From positions 5,456,001 to 5,520,000 of the forward strand of contig NZ_CP079946.1 in NCBI RefSeq assembly GCF_019968905.1: a stretch of DNA of 64,000 bases, in the 5' to 3' direction. This document shows positions 53,077-63,204 of the stretch, one piece after another. The position numbers and the translations under genes were made by a program. Below the pieces are notes generated by a model. The model saw nothing but the letters and a program-made list of their open reading frames with translations. It searched no databases and had not been told where the DNA came from. Positions within the stretch are counted from its first letter, which is position 1. Each line of letters begins with the position of its first letter. The DNA comes from Corallococcus sp. EGB. GTDB taxonomy: Bacteria; Myxococcota; Myxococcia; Myxococcales; Myxococcaceae.

Positions 53077-55077
53077 TCAGGGCGAGGGTTCGGCCGCGGC
53101 GGTCTGAGCGAGCATGCGCTTCGCCAGTTCATGCTTGGGGTTGAGGGCCACCACCTCGTCCAGCAGCTTCCGGGCCGTGTCCGGGTCGTTCAGGCGGATG
53201 GCCAGACGGGCGCCCAGGATGAAGGCGCGCAGGAGGAGCCGGTCCTGCGTGCGCAGCGCCTCCAGCTCCTGGGAGACGGTCTTGAGGGTGGCGGCGGGCG
53301 AGCCGGAGCTGAGGGCGTACTCGGCGCGGGCCATGACACTCCAGGAGGTCGCGGTCTCCACGTGGCGCAGGCGCTCCGCGAGGGCCAGGGCGTTGGGGGC
53401 GGCGGTCACCGCGGCATGGAGCGCCTGGGCCTTGATGCGCGCGGCGACGGTGGCGGCGGGCTCCACGTCCGGAGCGGCCCGGAGGGTCTCGATCAACGCG
53501 TCGAGCACCTTGCGCCGCTCGGCGATGTCGGTGCGCAGCGGCTGCATGGCGCGCTCCAGCTCGCGCTGCTCCTCGCGGAGCGCGTTCGCCTGGGTCAGCC
53601 ATTCCGGCGACCCGTGCGCGCTGCTGCCCTCGGCCAGCTGCCGTTTGACCGCGTCCGCCTGGATGCGCAGCCGGTCGAACTCCGCGTGCAGGTCGCTCAG
53701 CTGGAGGGTGTAGGCCACGGCCAGCTCGGCCTGGACCTCGGCGTACTGGGGGTGGGCGGTGGCCAGGGCCTTGAGGCTCTGGATGGCCTGCTCGCGCTCG
53801 GGGGCGTCATCGCGGCGAAGGAGCATCACGGCTTCGTCCTTCTTCGCCATGGCCTCCTGGGGCATGGCCGCGTTGCGGTCACGGAAGGCGGGATAGGCCA
53901 GGTACCCGGCCAGGATGACGCCTGCCACCACCGCGAGCACGATGAGCACCCGGCTCAGCGTCGAGGGCCGATGCGAGCCGTCCTCCATGACGACCGAAGC
54001 AGTGCGGGACGAAGCCCCGAGCAACTCGGGAGGCAGCTCGCCCGAGTCCTTCCGCGCGGGAAGCGGCCGCTCCAGGCCGTTCCCGAGGAGGGATTCGCCA
54101 GCAGGAGACACCGCGGGCCTGGAGGGCCCCTCGGTGCGGGCGAGGGGCGCAGCGTCGCCGGGCAGCGGGAGGGCCCCGGTCGGCGCGGAGCCCGCCCAGG
54201 GCGTCTCCGCGGGCTCCCCCGAAGGCGAGATGTCCGCGAACGAGCGGGGAGCTGCACGGGGCGCGGAGGACTCCGAAGGGCCCGGCACCGCGCCGAAGGC
54301 CTGCGTCGGACCACGGGCCTCACCTGGACCCGCCACCGCACCGAACGCGCGCGTTGAGCCGCTGCCCACCTCCGCCGTGCCTGCGGGCGAAGGGCCTGAC
54401 ACCGCGCCAAACGCACGGGTCGACCCAACGTCGGCGGCAACTGAAGGCGCGGAGCCCGACACCGCGCCGAACGCACGCGTCACGCCTCCCGCCTCCGCGC
54501 CACGGGATGACGAGCCGGGCTCCGCGAGCCGGAACGACCCCGAGGACGACGCCGAGACCGCACCGAACGCGCGCGTCGTCGCGCCAGGAGCCGCCCCTGT
54601 CCCCTGCTCCGCCAGGGCCGAGGGAGGAGCCCCCACGCCGGGCCCCACCGCCCCGAAGGCACGCGTCGTCCCCATCACCGCCGACCCCTGCGCACCCGAC
54701 GGCACAGCCCCCACCGGCGGCGCCGCGACCGGCGCGATGGCCGGAGGCGGAGCAATCACGCCCGACGAAGACAGAGAGCCCGAAGGGGGCGTCGGCTGCG
54801 GAACGAAGGAGCCCGACGCCGTGGTGGAACCCGCGAACAGATGCGTGGACTTGAGCCCGGAGGTGCTCTCACCGCCGAAGATCTGCGTGGACGACTGCGT
54901 GCCCGTCCGCTCGCCCCCACCCGCCGGAGGAACCTTCGGCGCGGGAGGCATGACGCCAGTGGGCGACGCCATGAACACGTGGCCACACCGCGTGCACTGC
55001 ACCGAAGCACCGCCAGGAGGCAGGAGTCGGGCATCGAGCACGTATTGCATCGAGCATTGCGGGCAGGAGAGCTGCAC
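53077..55077 (-). CDS. Zinc-ribbon membrane protein with TRAFGAV repeats and TPR-like domain
   Basis: 666 residues. N-terminal MJ0042-type zinc ribbon CPQC..CTRC, then a long Pro/Ala/Gly/Ser-rich region with eight copies of a T-(R/Q/H)-x-F-(G/A) motif at about residues 60-260: STQIFGG, STHLFAG, TTRAFGA, TTRAFGA, VTRAFGA, STRAFGA, STRAFGA, PTQAFGA. One membrane helix at about 375-398, then a helical TPR-like domain to the end (outside). The T-x-x-F motif recalls the phospho-accepting threonine segments of mycobacterial GarA. So the cytosolic repeats could be targets of a Ser/Thr kinase. Function unknown; probably a membrane signalling or assembly protein. Confidence 0.78.
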   Translation of the reverse strand: MQLSCPQCSMQYVLDARLLPPGGASVQCTRCGHVFMASPTGVMPPAPKVPPAGGGERTGTQSSTQIFGGESTSGLKSTHLFAGSTTASGSFVPQPTPPSGSLSSSGVIAPPPAIAPVAAPPVGAVPSGAQGSAVMGTTRAFGAVGPGVGAPPSALAEQGTGAAPGATTRAFGAVSASSSGSFRLAEPGSSSRGAEAGGVTRAFGAVSGSAPSVAADVGSTRAFGAVSGPSPAGTAEVGSGSTRAFGAVAGPGEARGPTQAFGAVPGPSESSAPRAAPRSFADISPSGEPAETPWAGSAPTGALPLPGDAAPLARTEGPSRPAVSPAGESLLGNGLERPLPARKDSGELPPELLGASSRTASVVMEDGSHRPSTLSRVLIVLAVVAGVILAGYLAYPAFRDRNAAMPQEAMAKKDEAVMLLRRDDAPEREQAIQSLKALATAHPQYAEVQAELAVAYTLQLSDLHAEFDRLRIQADAVKRQLAEGSSAHGSPEWLTQANALREEQRELERAMQPLRTDIAERRKVLDALIETLRAAPDVEPAATVAARIKAQALHAAVTAAPNALALAERLRHVETATSWSVMARAEYALSSGSPAATLKTVSQELEALRTQDRLLLRAFILGARLAIRLNDPDTARKLLDEVVALNPKHELAKRMLAQTAAAEPSP

Positions 55078-55086
55078 CGGCCGTGC

Positions 55087-55443
55087 TTACCACACGCCCT
55101 GACGGGCCGCCGCCGCGTCCAGCACGGTGGCCGCCCGGAGGGTCTCCAACTTGGCAGCGCCCACGCCGGGCACCGCATCCACGTCCTCCCAACGGGTGAA
55201 CCGGCCCCGCTCCTCGCGGGCCTCCACCAGCCGCCGGGCGAGGTCACGGCCCACACCAGGCACCAGGGCCAGCTCGGACTCGGAGGCGGCGTTGAGGTCC
55301 AGCTTGAGCCCCAGCGCGAGCGCCTGGGCCCCCATGGGCACCGCTCCCGGGCCACAGGTGGCGAGGCCCGCCGGGTCCAGGCGCACGGCCTCCGGCGGGC
55401 AGTCGAGCGACGGCCGTGAATCCGGCCACCGCGCCCGGGCCAT
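55087..55443 (-). CDS. ComEA-like helix-hairpin-helix protein, start uncertain
   Basis: 118 residues from ATG 55443. The C-terminal 65 residues carry two helix-hairpin-helix motifs (LNAASESELALVPGVGRDLARRLVEARE; VDAVPGVGAAKLETLRAATVLD) as in ComEA, which binds dsDNA for uptake. Upstream of the ATG the same frame stays open for 22 codons and encodes a basic then hydrophobic segment (KRFGRTSALAALSLGLLALG), as in the ComEA membrane anchor; its only start-like codon is CTG 55509, which overlaps the lysC stop. So the real protein likely begins there with an uncommon start. Confidence 0.7.
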   Translation of the reverse strand: MARARWPDSRPSLDCPPEAVRLDPAGLATCGPGAVPMGAQALALGLKLDLNAASESELALVPGVGRDLARRLVEAREERGRFTRWEDVDAVPGVGAAKLETLRAATVLDAAAARQGVW

Positions 55444-55505
55444 GAACCCCAGGGCGAGCAGCCCCAGGGACAGCGCCGCGAGCGCGGACGTGCGCCCGAA
55501 GCGCT

Positions 55506-56783
<1,278 letters not shown>

Positions 56784-56928
56784 GGGGCTTGCGACCTCCC
56801 TGCACGGACGCGCACGGGCTATATGAGCGCCGGGGCCCGGGTGTAAAGGGCCCTCAACCTGCCTGCCGCGAATCCGCTAGCGTTCGTGGCCCAACGATTT
56901 CAAGCCGCATTCCCGGAGTAGCCAGAAC
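56784..56928. promoter_or_regulatory. Divergent region between lysC and hutH
   Basis: 145 nt, contains promoters for both. No clear consensus or inverted repeat was seen. Confidence 0.35.
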
Positions 56929-58455
56929 ATGTCCCGCACGCGCCTCCTCATCGATGGTGACACCCTGAAGCTGGAGGAGATCCTCCAGGTCTCCCGCCAC
57001 GAAGTCACGGTGGAGCTCGCCCCCGAAGCCGCGAAGCGGGTGCAGGCCTCCCGGGCGCTGGTGGACCGGGTGGCGGCGGGAGACACGCCGTCCTACGGCA
57101 TCAACACGGGCTTCGGGACGCTGGCGGAGGTGCGCATCGACCGGAAGGACCTGCGCGACCTGCAGCGCAACCTCATCCTGTCGCACGCGTGTGGCGTGGG
57201 GAATCCGCTGCCGCTGCCGGAGGCGCGGGTGCTGCTGCTGCTGAGGGCCAACGTGTTGGCGAAGGGCTTCAGCGGCATCCGGATGGAGACGCTGCAGCTG
57301 GCCATCGACATGCTGAACCGGGACGTGGTGCCGGTGGTGCCCGAGCGGGGGAGCGTGGGCGCGTCCGGAGATCTGGCCCCGCTGGCGCACCTGGCGCTGG
57401 TGCTGATTGGCGAGGGCGAGGCGTTCTTCGAGGGCGTGCGGATGCCGTCGAAGCAGGCGCTGGAGAAGGCGGGCCTGAAGCCGGTGGTGCTGGAGGCGAA
57501 GGAAGGCCTGACGCTGATCAACGGCACGCAGGCGATGTGCGCGGTGGGCACGCTGACGCAGCTGCGGGCGGAGCTGCTGGCGGACGTGGCGGACATCGCG
57601 GGAGCGATGACGGTGGAGGGCCTCCTGGGCAGCCACAAGCCGTTCCTGCCGGAGATCCACGCGGTGCGTCCGCACGAGGGCCAGAAGGCGGTGGCGGAGC
57701 ACCTGCGCCGCATCCTGAAGGGCAGCGAGCTGGTGGAGTCGCACGTCAACTGCAGCAAGGTGCAGGACCCGTACAGCCTGCGGTGCATCCCGCAGGTGCA
57801 CGGCTCCGCGCGAGAGGGATTGGCGTTCGCGCGGCGCATCCTGGAGGTGGAGGTGAACAGCGGGACGGACAACCCGCTGGTGTTCGTGGACACGGGGAAC
57901 ATCATCTCCGGAGGCAACTTCCACGGTCAGCCCATCTCGCTGGCGATGGACGTGGTGGCCATGTCGCTGACGCAGCTCTCCAGCATCAGTGAGCGCCGCG
58001 TGGAGCAGATGGTGAACCCGAGCCTGTCGGGTCTGCCCGCGTTCCTGGCGAAGAACTCCGGGTTGAACTCCGGGTTCATGATTGCCCAGGTGACGGCGGC
58101 GGCCCTGGTGGCCGAGTCGCGCATCCTGAGCCACCCGGCGTCGGTGGACTCCATCCCCTCCTCCGCGGGCCGCGAGGACCACGTGTCCATGGGCATGACG
58201 GCGGCGCTGAAGGGGCGTCAGGTGTCGGAGTTCGCGCGTTCATGCCTGGCGATTGAGTTGCTGGTCGCGGCGCAGGCGCTGGACTTCCGTCAGCCGGTGA
58301 AGCCCGGCAAGGGCGTGCTGGCGGCGTATGAGCTGATCCGCGGCAAGGTTCCCCACATGGACCGGGACCGCGAGCTGCATCACGACATCTCCGCCGTCAC
58401 GGCGCTGGTGGAGTCCGGGGCGATCCGCGAGGCGGTGCGGTCGGCCACGGCGTAA
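56929..58455 (+). CDS. hutH: Histidine ammonia-lyase
   Basis: 508 residues. The MIO prosthetic group forms from Ala-Ser-Gly in [14 protein letters not shown]. Other signatures: [35 protein letters not shown]. Removes ammonia from histidine to give urocanate. The rest of the hut operon (hutU, hutI) is absent from the window, so it may be a stand-alone gene for histidine use. The aromatic-ammonia-lyase alternative (tyrosine 2,3-aminomutase) cannot be fully excluded in a strain with peptide clusters. Confidence 0.92.
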   Translation: MSRTRLLIDGDTLKLEEILQVSRHEVTVELAPEAAKRVQASRALVDRVAAGDTPSYGINTGFGTLAEVRIDRKDLRDLQRNLILSHACGVGNPLPLPEARVLLLLRANVLAKGFSGIRMETLQLAIDMLNRDVVPVVPERGSVGASGDLAPLAHLALVLIGEGEAFFEGVRMPSKQALEKAGLKPVVLEAKEGLTLINGTQAMCAVGTLTQLRAELLADVADIAGAMTVEGLLGSHKPFLPEIHAVRPHEGQKAVAEHLRRILKGSELVESHVNCSKVQDPYSLRCIPQVHGSAREGLAFARRILEVEVNSGTDNPLVFVDTGNIISGGNFHGQPISLAMDVVAMSLTQLSSISERRVEQMVNPSLSGLPAFLAKNSGLNSGFMIAQVTAAALVAESRILSHPASVDSIPSSAGREDHVSMGMTAALKGRQVSEFARSCLAIELLVAAQALDFRQPVKPGKGVLAAYELIRGKVPHMDRDRELHHDISAVTALVESGAIREAVRSATA

Positions 58456-58550
58456 CGACATTTGTAAGCACCCTCCGCAATCGGGGGGACTCCCTCAACG
58501 TATCCGGGACGCTGGCCCCCCTGGGCCGGGTCCCCACGTCGAGGAGCCGC

Positions 58551-59642
58551 ATGTTCGTGAGTCCCCTGAAGCGAATCTGCCTTGGGCTTCTGGCTGGCCT
58601 TTGCTGCGTGCTCCCGGCTCACGCGGGCGAGCCAGGAACGCTGGAACAGGTCCGGAAGTTCGCCGCGGATGCGCACTTCAACGGCGTCGTGCTGGTCGGC
58701 AAGGGGACGCGCGCGGAGTTCGTCGAGGCGTTCGGGGTCGCGGACGCTGACGCGAAGAAGCCGCTCCAGCGGAACAGCCGCTTCTTCGTGGGCTCCGTGA
58801 GCAAGTGGCTCACGTCCATCGTGGTCCTGCGGCTGGTGGATGAAGGAAAGCTGGCGCTCGACGCGCCCATCCTCACGTACCTCCCGGAGTACCGCGCGGA
58901 CACAGGGAAGCAGATCACCCTGCGCCACCTGATCAGTCATGGCAGCGGCCTGCCCAATGGGATCATGGACGCGGCCAAGAAGGACCCCAGCATCGAGCGT
59001 GAGACACGGCCCCTGGCCGAAGCCGTGACCCGGTACGCGAGCGGCGACCTGGTGTTCCCCCCGGGCTCCCGCTTTGACTACAACATCACCAACTGGATCC
59101 TCGTGCAGGCCATCGTGGAGCGGGTTTCCGGGCAGCCCTATGCTCAGCTCGCCCAGCGGCTGGTGTTCAAGCCCCTGCGCATGGCGGACAGCGGTATCTC
59201 GGCGGGTGAAGCCGGAAACGTTCCGAACCTGGCCCTGGGCTATCGCTCGCTGGAGCCCACCAAGGTGGAGCGTCGCGTGTACACGCTCCCGAACTATCTG
59301 CTGACCGCCGGCGGCTTCTACAGCACCGCCGACGACATGCTGCGCCTGAACCACGGCGTGCTGTCGGGAAAGCTCCTGTCACCCGCGTCCAGGAAGGCGC
59401 TGCTGACCATCGAGCGCCCCGAATCCAACTATGCGCTGGGCGGTCGTGTCCGGACCTTCGAGGGCGCTCGGACCGTCGCGACGAACGATGGAACGTGCGG
59501 CGCCTACCGCACCGTCTCCTGGCGCGGCCTGGATGACGGCCGGACCGTCATCCTCCTGAGCAGCCTCCGGCCCGATGACGAAAAGCTCTTCGCCTTCGCC
59601 GAATCGATCCTCGGACTTCAGAGCACCAAGAAAGAGAACTGA
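58551..59642 (+). CDS. Exported beta-lactamase-fold serine hydrolase with altered motifs
   Basis: 363 residues. Signal peptide ending AHA|GEP. SxxK motif SVSK present; the YxN position reads YNI, and the third motif HxG/KTG reads NDG. The class C/DD-peptidase fold is otherwise clear (RFFVGSVSKWLTSIVVLRLVDEGKL, LRHLISHGSGLPNG). Such S12 proteins hydrolyse D-peptides or esters; the altered motifs may reflect a different activity. Ends 2 nt before the next similar gene. Confidence 0.82.
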   Translation: MFVSPLKRICLGLLAGLCCVLPAHAGEPGTLEQVRKFAADAHFNGVVLVGKGTRAEFVEAFGVADADAKKPLQRNSRFFVGSVSKWLTSIVVLRLVDEGKLALDAPILTYLPEYRADTGKQITLRHLISHGSGLPNGIMDAAKKDPSIERETRPLAEAVTRYASGDLVFPPGSRFDYNITNWILVQAIVERVSGQPYAQLAQRLVFKPLRMADSGISAGEAGNVPNLALGYRSLEPTKVERRVYTLPNYLLTAGGFYSTADDMLRLNHGVLSGKLLSPASRKALLTIERPESNYALGGRVRTFEGARTVATNDGTCGAYRTVSWRGLDDGRTVILLSSLRPDDEKLFAFAESILGLQSTKKEN

Positions 59643-59644
59643 TC

Positions 59645-61030
59645 ATGACGCTTCAACGATGGGGTCTGCTGCTTCTCCTGGGGTTGTCACAGTCGGCCTG
59701 GGCCGCACCGGACAAGGTGGATGCGCTCCTGCGCGCGGAGATGGCTCGCAATCACATTCCCGGGGCCGCGGTCGCCGTGGTCCGTGATGGCAAGGTCATC
59801 AAGCTCGCGGCCTACGGCACGGCGAACCTGGAATGGAAGGCCCCGGCCAGCACCCGCACGGCGTTCCAGATTGCCTCCGGAACCAAGATGTTCACGGCCG
59901 TGCTCCTGATGGACTTCGTGGGCCAGGGAAAACTCCGACTGGAGGACCGCGTCTGTCAGTACATCACCGACTGTCCTCCCGCCTGGAAGGACATCACCCT
60001 GCTCCACCTCGCCAGCCACACCTCGGGTCTACGGCCTGGCCCCGTGGACGCGGACATCGCCAGCGTCACGGCCGCGATCGATGCGGCGAAGAGCGCCCCG
60101 CTTGCGTCAGCCCCCGGCGAAAAGAACGCTTACGGGTCGGACGACTTCGTCCTCCTCACCCATGTCCTGGAGAAGGTCGGCGGCGCCCCCTACGAACAGC
60201 TCCTGCGCGACCGCATCCTCACGCCCCTGGGCATGACCCACAGCGGCTTCGACCATGCCACCCCCACCGAGGCTCATGTCGTCCTGACCAGCGACGTCGT
60301 CACGGAGCGTTCGGCGACCTATCAATGGCGTACGGACCACCAGCAGCAGTACTGGTTCGTGTATCCGCCCTACACGCTGTCGGCCGGCGGCCTGTTCTCC
60401 TCCGTGACGGACATGTCCCGGTTCATGGCCGCCCTCATGAGCGACAAGCTCTTGAACGCGGACCTGCGCTCCGCAATGTGGACGCCGCCCACGCTCAATG
60501 CCGGCAAGGTCAGCAGCTTCGCGGTGGGATGGACCGTGGGCCAGTACCGGGGGCGTCGCGAGGTCGCCCACAGCGGCGGGCCTGCACTCTCCGACACCGT
60601 CTACTACCCGGACGACAAGCTGGCCGTGGTCGTGCTTACCAACCAGCGACGTCTGAGCCCCGCGCTCGCGCACGCCGTGGCGAGTCTCTACCTGTCCCCT
60701 CCTCCCTTCCTCAACGAGCCCGGCATCACAGACGCCACTCCCGAGCGGACACAAACCCTGAAGGAGCTGCTGCCCGCACTGCTCGCAGGCAAGGCGGACG
60801 CCCGCCACTTCACCGGCACCGCGAAGGACTCGCTCGCGGACCTCAACGAGTTGCTGCCCATCGCGCTCGGCGGACTGCCTCCGCTGGGCCGCCTGATCCT
60901 CCTGGAGGACTCCGCGGATCACCTGTCACGGACCTACCGCGCCATCCATGGAAAGGACCAGACGCTCCGCTGGGTCGTCCGCTTCGATGAGGCCGGACGA
61001 ATCTCCGAGGTGGAGCCGAGTGACGAGTGA
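59645..61030 (+). CDS. Exported beta-lactamase-fold serine hydrolase with C-terminal extension
   Basis: 461 residues. Signal peptide ending AWA|APD. SxxK in SGTKMF, HSG in VAHSGGPALSD, while the YxN motif reads YGS. Compared with the preceding gene there is an additional ~100-residue C-terminal domain (after about 360) with no recognised family. The pair are translationally close (2 nt) and presumably co-expressed. Possible roles: D-aminopeptidase, esterase, or self-protection or maturation of the peptide product of the next cluster. Confidence 0.82.
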   Translation: MTLQRWGLLLLLGLSQSAWAAPDKVDALLRAEMARNHIPGAAVAVVRDGKVIKLAAYGTANLEWKAPASTRTAFQIASGTKMFTAVLLMDFVGQGKLRLEDRVCQYITDCPPAWKDITLLHLASHTSGLRPGPVDADIASVTAAIDAAKSAPLASAPGEKNAYGSDDFVLLTHVLEKVGGAPYEQLLRDRILTPLGMTHSGFDHATPTEAHVVLTSDVVTERSATYQWRTDHQQQYWFVYPPYTLSAGGLFSSVTDMSRFMAALMSDKLLNADLRSAMWTPPTLNAGKVSSFAVGWTVGQYRGRREVAHSGGPALSDTVYYPDDKLAVVVLTNQRRLSPALAHAVASLYLSPPPFLNEPGITDATPERTQTLKELLPALLAGKADARHFTGTAKDSLADLNELLPIALGGLPPLGRLILLEDSADHLSRTYRAIHGKDQTLRWVVRFDEAGRISEVEPSDE

Positions 61031-61139
61031 CGTCTTTGGTCACTCCAGTCCGCCCCCTGTGACAGAAAATGCTACTCTTTCACGAATTACTAACGAAAAT
61101 TGACTTCCTGGCATTAGATGGCTGACGCTAGCACTCACC
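61031..61139 (+). promoter_or_regulatory. AT-rich promoter region of sbnAB-type operon
   Basis: 109 nt with an unusually AT-rich stretch (about 61062-61105) in otherwise GC-rich DNA. A TTGACT at 61100 may be a -35-like box without a convincing -10. At 61127-61147 a perfect inverted repeat GCTAGCAC...GTGCTAGC (5-nt spacer) covers the GTG start codon. Confidence 0.45.
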
Positions 61140-62099
61140 GTGCTAGCCCGACCTCTCATCGAGCGAATCGCCTCCCTGCAGCTCGTCCTGAAGGAAACAC
61201 CCACGGTGCGGCTGCCGTGGGAAGGGCTGGACCTCCACGCGAAGCTGGAAGGCCAGAATCCGGTGGGCAGCCTCAAGGACCGGCCGGCGCTGTGGGTCCT
61301 CAAGCGCGCCGCTGAACGAGGGGAGCTGCACGAGGGCTCCACCATCGTGGAGTCCTCCTCCGGCAACTTCGCGTCGGCCCTGGCCACGTACGCGAAGCTG
61401 CTCGGGCTGAAGTTCATCCCGGTCATCGATCCCAACATCACGCCCGGTTACGAGTCCTTCCTGCAGCGCACGTGCGAGCAGGTGGTGAAGGTCACCGAGC
61501 GCGACGACATGGGCGGCTACCTCAAGACGCGCCTCGACAAAGTGAGGGAGCTCTGCGGCAGCATCCAGGGCGCCTTCTGGCCCAACCAGTACGGCAACCC
61601 GGACGTCATCGAGGCGCACTACTGGCTCACGGGCGAGGAGATCCTCCGGACGTTCCAGCGGCTCGACTACGTCTTCGTCGGGGTGAGCACGGGCGGAACC
61701 ATCGCGGGCGTGTCCCGCCGGCTCAAGGAGGTGTTCCCCTCCATCCGGGTTGTCGCGGTGGACGCGCAGGGATCCGTCATCTTTGGCGGCACGGCGGGCA
61801 AACGCTTCATCCCGGGGATCGGCGCCAGCGTGCGGCCGGAGCTGGTCAACCACGCGCTCATCGATGACGTGGTGCTCGTGCCGGAGCACGAGACGGTGCA
61901 GTGCTGCCGGGAGCTGCTCCTGCAACACAACCTGCTCGTGGGCGGCTCCTCGGGTTCGTGCTTCGCGGCCGTCAAACGCTACCTGCCGCGCTTCCGCGAA
62001 CTGCCCACGCCTCCCACCGTCCTCTTCCTGTGCGCCGACCGTGGGACGGCCTACCTGGACACCATCTTCTCCCCCTCCTGGACCGCGCGCTTCTCCTGA
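61140..62099 (+). CDS. sbnA: SbnA-like PLP-dependent N-(amino-carboxyethyl)-glutamate synthase
   Basis: 319 residues from GTG 61140. Cysteine-synthase fold: LHAKLEGQNPVGSLKDRPAL (PLP Lys in SLKDR), ESSSGNFASALA, GVSTGGTIAGVSRRL, GGSSGSCFAA. SbnA makes N-(1-amino-1-carboxyl-2-ethyl)glutamate from O-phosphoserine and glutamate, first step to 2,3-diaminopropionate. Immediately followed by sbnB, which confirms the assignment over plain cysteine synthase. The start is uncertain but no better in-frame ATG/GTG lies upstream before the TGA at 61101. Confidence 0.9.
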   Translation: MLARPLIERIASLQLVLKETPTVRLPWEGLDLHAKLEGQNPVGSLKDRPALWVLKRAAERGELHEGSTIVESSSGNFASALATYAKLLGLKFIPVIDPNITPGYESFLQRTCEQVVKVTERDDMGGYLKTRLDKVRELCGSIQGAFWPNQYGNPDVIEAHYWLTGEEILRTFQRLDYVFVGVSTGGTIAGVSRRLKEVFPSIRVVAVDAQGSVIFGGTAGKRFIPGIGASVRPELVNHALIDDVVLVPEHETVQCCRELLLQHNLLVGGSSGSCFAAVKRYLPRFRELPTPPTVLFLCADRGTAYLDTIFSPSWTARFS

Positions 62100-62120
62100 G
62101 TCCTCGCGCTGGATGCCCCC

Positions 62121-63134
62121 ATGGCCTTTCCCTTCAACGTCATCACCGGCAAGACCGTCCACTCCATCATCCAGGGCGCGACCCAGGAGTGCGTGGACCA
62201 CGTGCGGGACGCCTACCTCGCTCACGAGCAGAAGCAGAGCGTCAACCCGGACAGCTACTTCCTGCGCTTCCCCGAGAAGCCCCGCGACCGGATCATCGCG
62301 CTGCCGGCCTACCTGGGCGGCGACACCAACGTGTCGGGCATCAAGTGGATCGCCAGCTACCCGGACAATGTCGCCAAGGGCTTTCCTCGCGCCTCCGCGG
62401 TACTCCTGCTCAACGACTCCGAGACGGGCTACCCCTTCGCGTGCCTGGAGAGTTCCATCATCTCCGCGGCGCGGACCGCGGGCTCCGCGGTGCTCGCGGC
62501 GGAGTGGCTCAACGGCCGGAAGCGCCAGGTGCGCACGCTGGGCATCGTGGGCAACGGCCTCATCGCCCGCTACATCTACACGTTCCTCATGGAGCTGGGC
62601 TGGGAGGTGGAGGAAGTCCTCCTGCACGACCTGGTCCCCGAGGAGGCCGAGCGCTTCTCCAAACGGTCGTGCCGTCCGGAGCGCCACCGCGCCATCCGCT
62701 GCGAGAAGAAGCTGGAGACCGTGGTGCGCTCCAGCGACCTGCTCGTCCTGGCGACCGTCGCCGGTACGCCCTACATCCGCGACGCGAGCCTGCTGGCGCA
62801 CAACCCCATCGTCCTCAACATCTCCCTGCGGGACCTGGCTCCCGAGCTGCTCCTCGCCTCGCACAACATCGTCGACGACGTCGAGCACGTCATGAAGGCC
62901 AACACGTCGCCTCACCTCGCGGAGCAACTGAGCGGCGGGCGGGGGTTCGTGACGGGCACGCTCGCCCAGCTCATCCTGGGCCGCTGCCAGGTGGACCGCA
63001 CCCGGCCCATCATCTTCTCGCCCTTCGGACTTGGCGTGCTGGACCTGGCGGTCGGCAAGTGGGTCTACGACGTCGCCGTCGCGCGTGAGGAACACGTCGC
63101 GGTGAACGACTTCTTCTGGGAACTCACCCGCTGA
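62121..63134 (+). CDS. sbnB: SbnB-like dehydrogenase (diaminopropionate synthesis)
   Basis: 337 residues. Ornithine-cyclodeaminase fold with GIKWIASYPDNVAKGFPRAS and NAD-binding LGIVGNGLIARYIY. SbnB oxidatively cleaves the SbnA product with NAD to give L-2,3-diaminopropionate and 2-oxoglutarate. It begins 21 nt after sbnA. Diaminopropionate is a building block of siderophores and NRPS peptides, e.g. staphyloferrin B, viomycin and zwittermicin. Confidence 0.9.
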   Translation: MAFPFNVITGKTVHSIIQGATQECVDHVRDAYLAHEQKQSVNPDSYFLRFPEKPRDRIIALPAYLGGDTNVSGIKWIASYPDNVAKGFPRASAVLLLNDSETGYPFACLESSIISAARTAGSAVLAAEWLNGRKRQVRTLGIVGNGLIARYIYTFLMELGWEVEEVLLHDLVPEEAERFSKRSCRPERHRAIRCEKKLETVVRSSDLLVLATVAGTPYIRDASLLAHNPIVLNISLRDLAPELLLASHNIVDDVEHVMKANTSPHLAEQLSGGRGFVTGTLAQLILGRCQVDRTRPIIFSPFGLGVLDLAVGKWVYDVAVAREEHVAVNDFFWELTR

Positions 63135-63204
63135 CGCCCCATCGCGAGCGGGAGGGAAGGCCTCCTTCCGCCGCTGGGGCGGTGCCACGCCGCAGAGGCC
63201 CTCC

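Noticed and set aside
61118..61315. ATG at 61118 as the start of a small gene overlapping sbnA.
   Set aside because: Its frame differs from sbnA, the product has no recognisable features, and sbnA similarity continues in the GTG 61140 frame.
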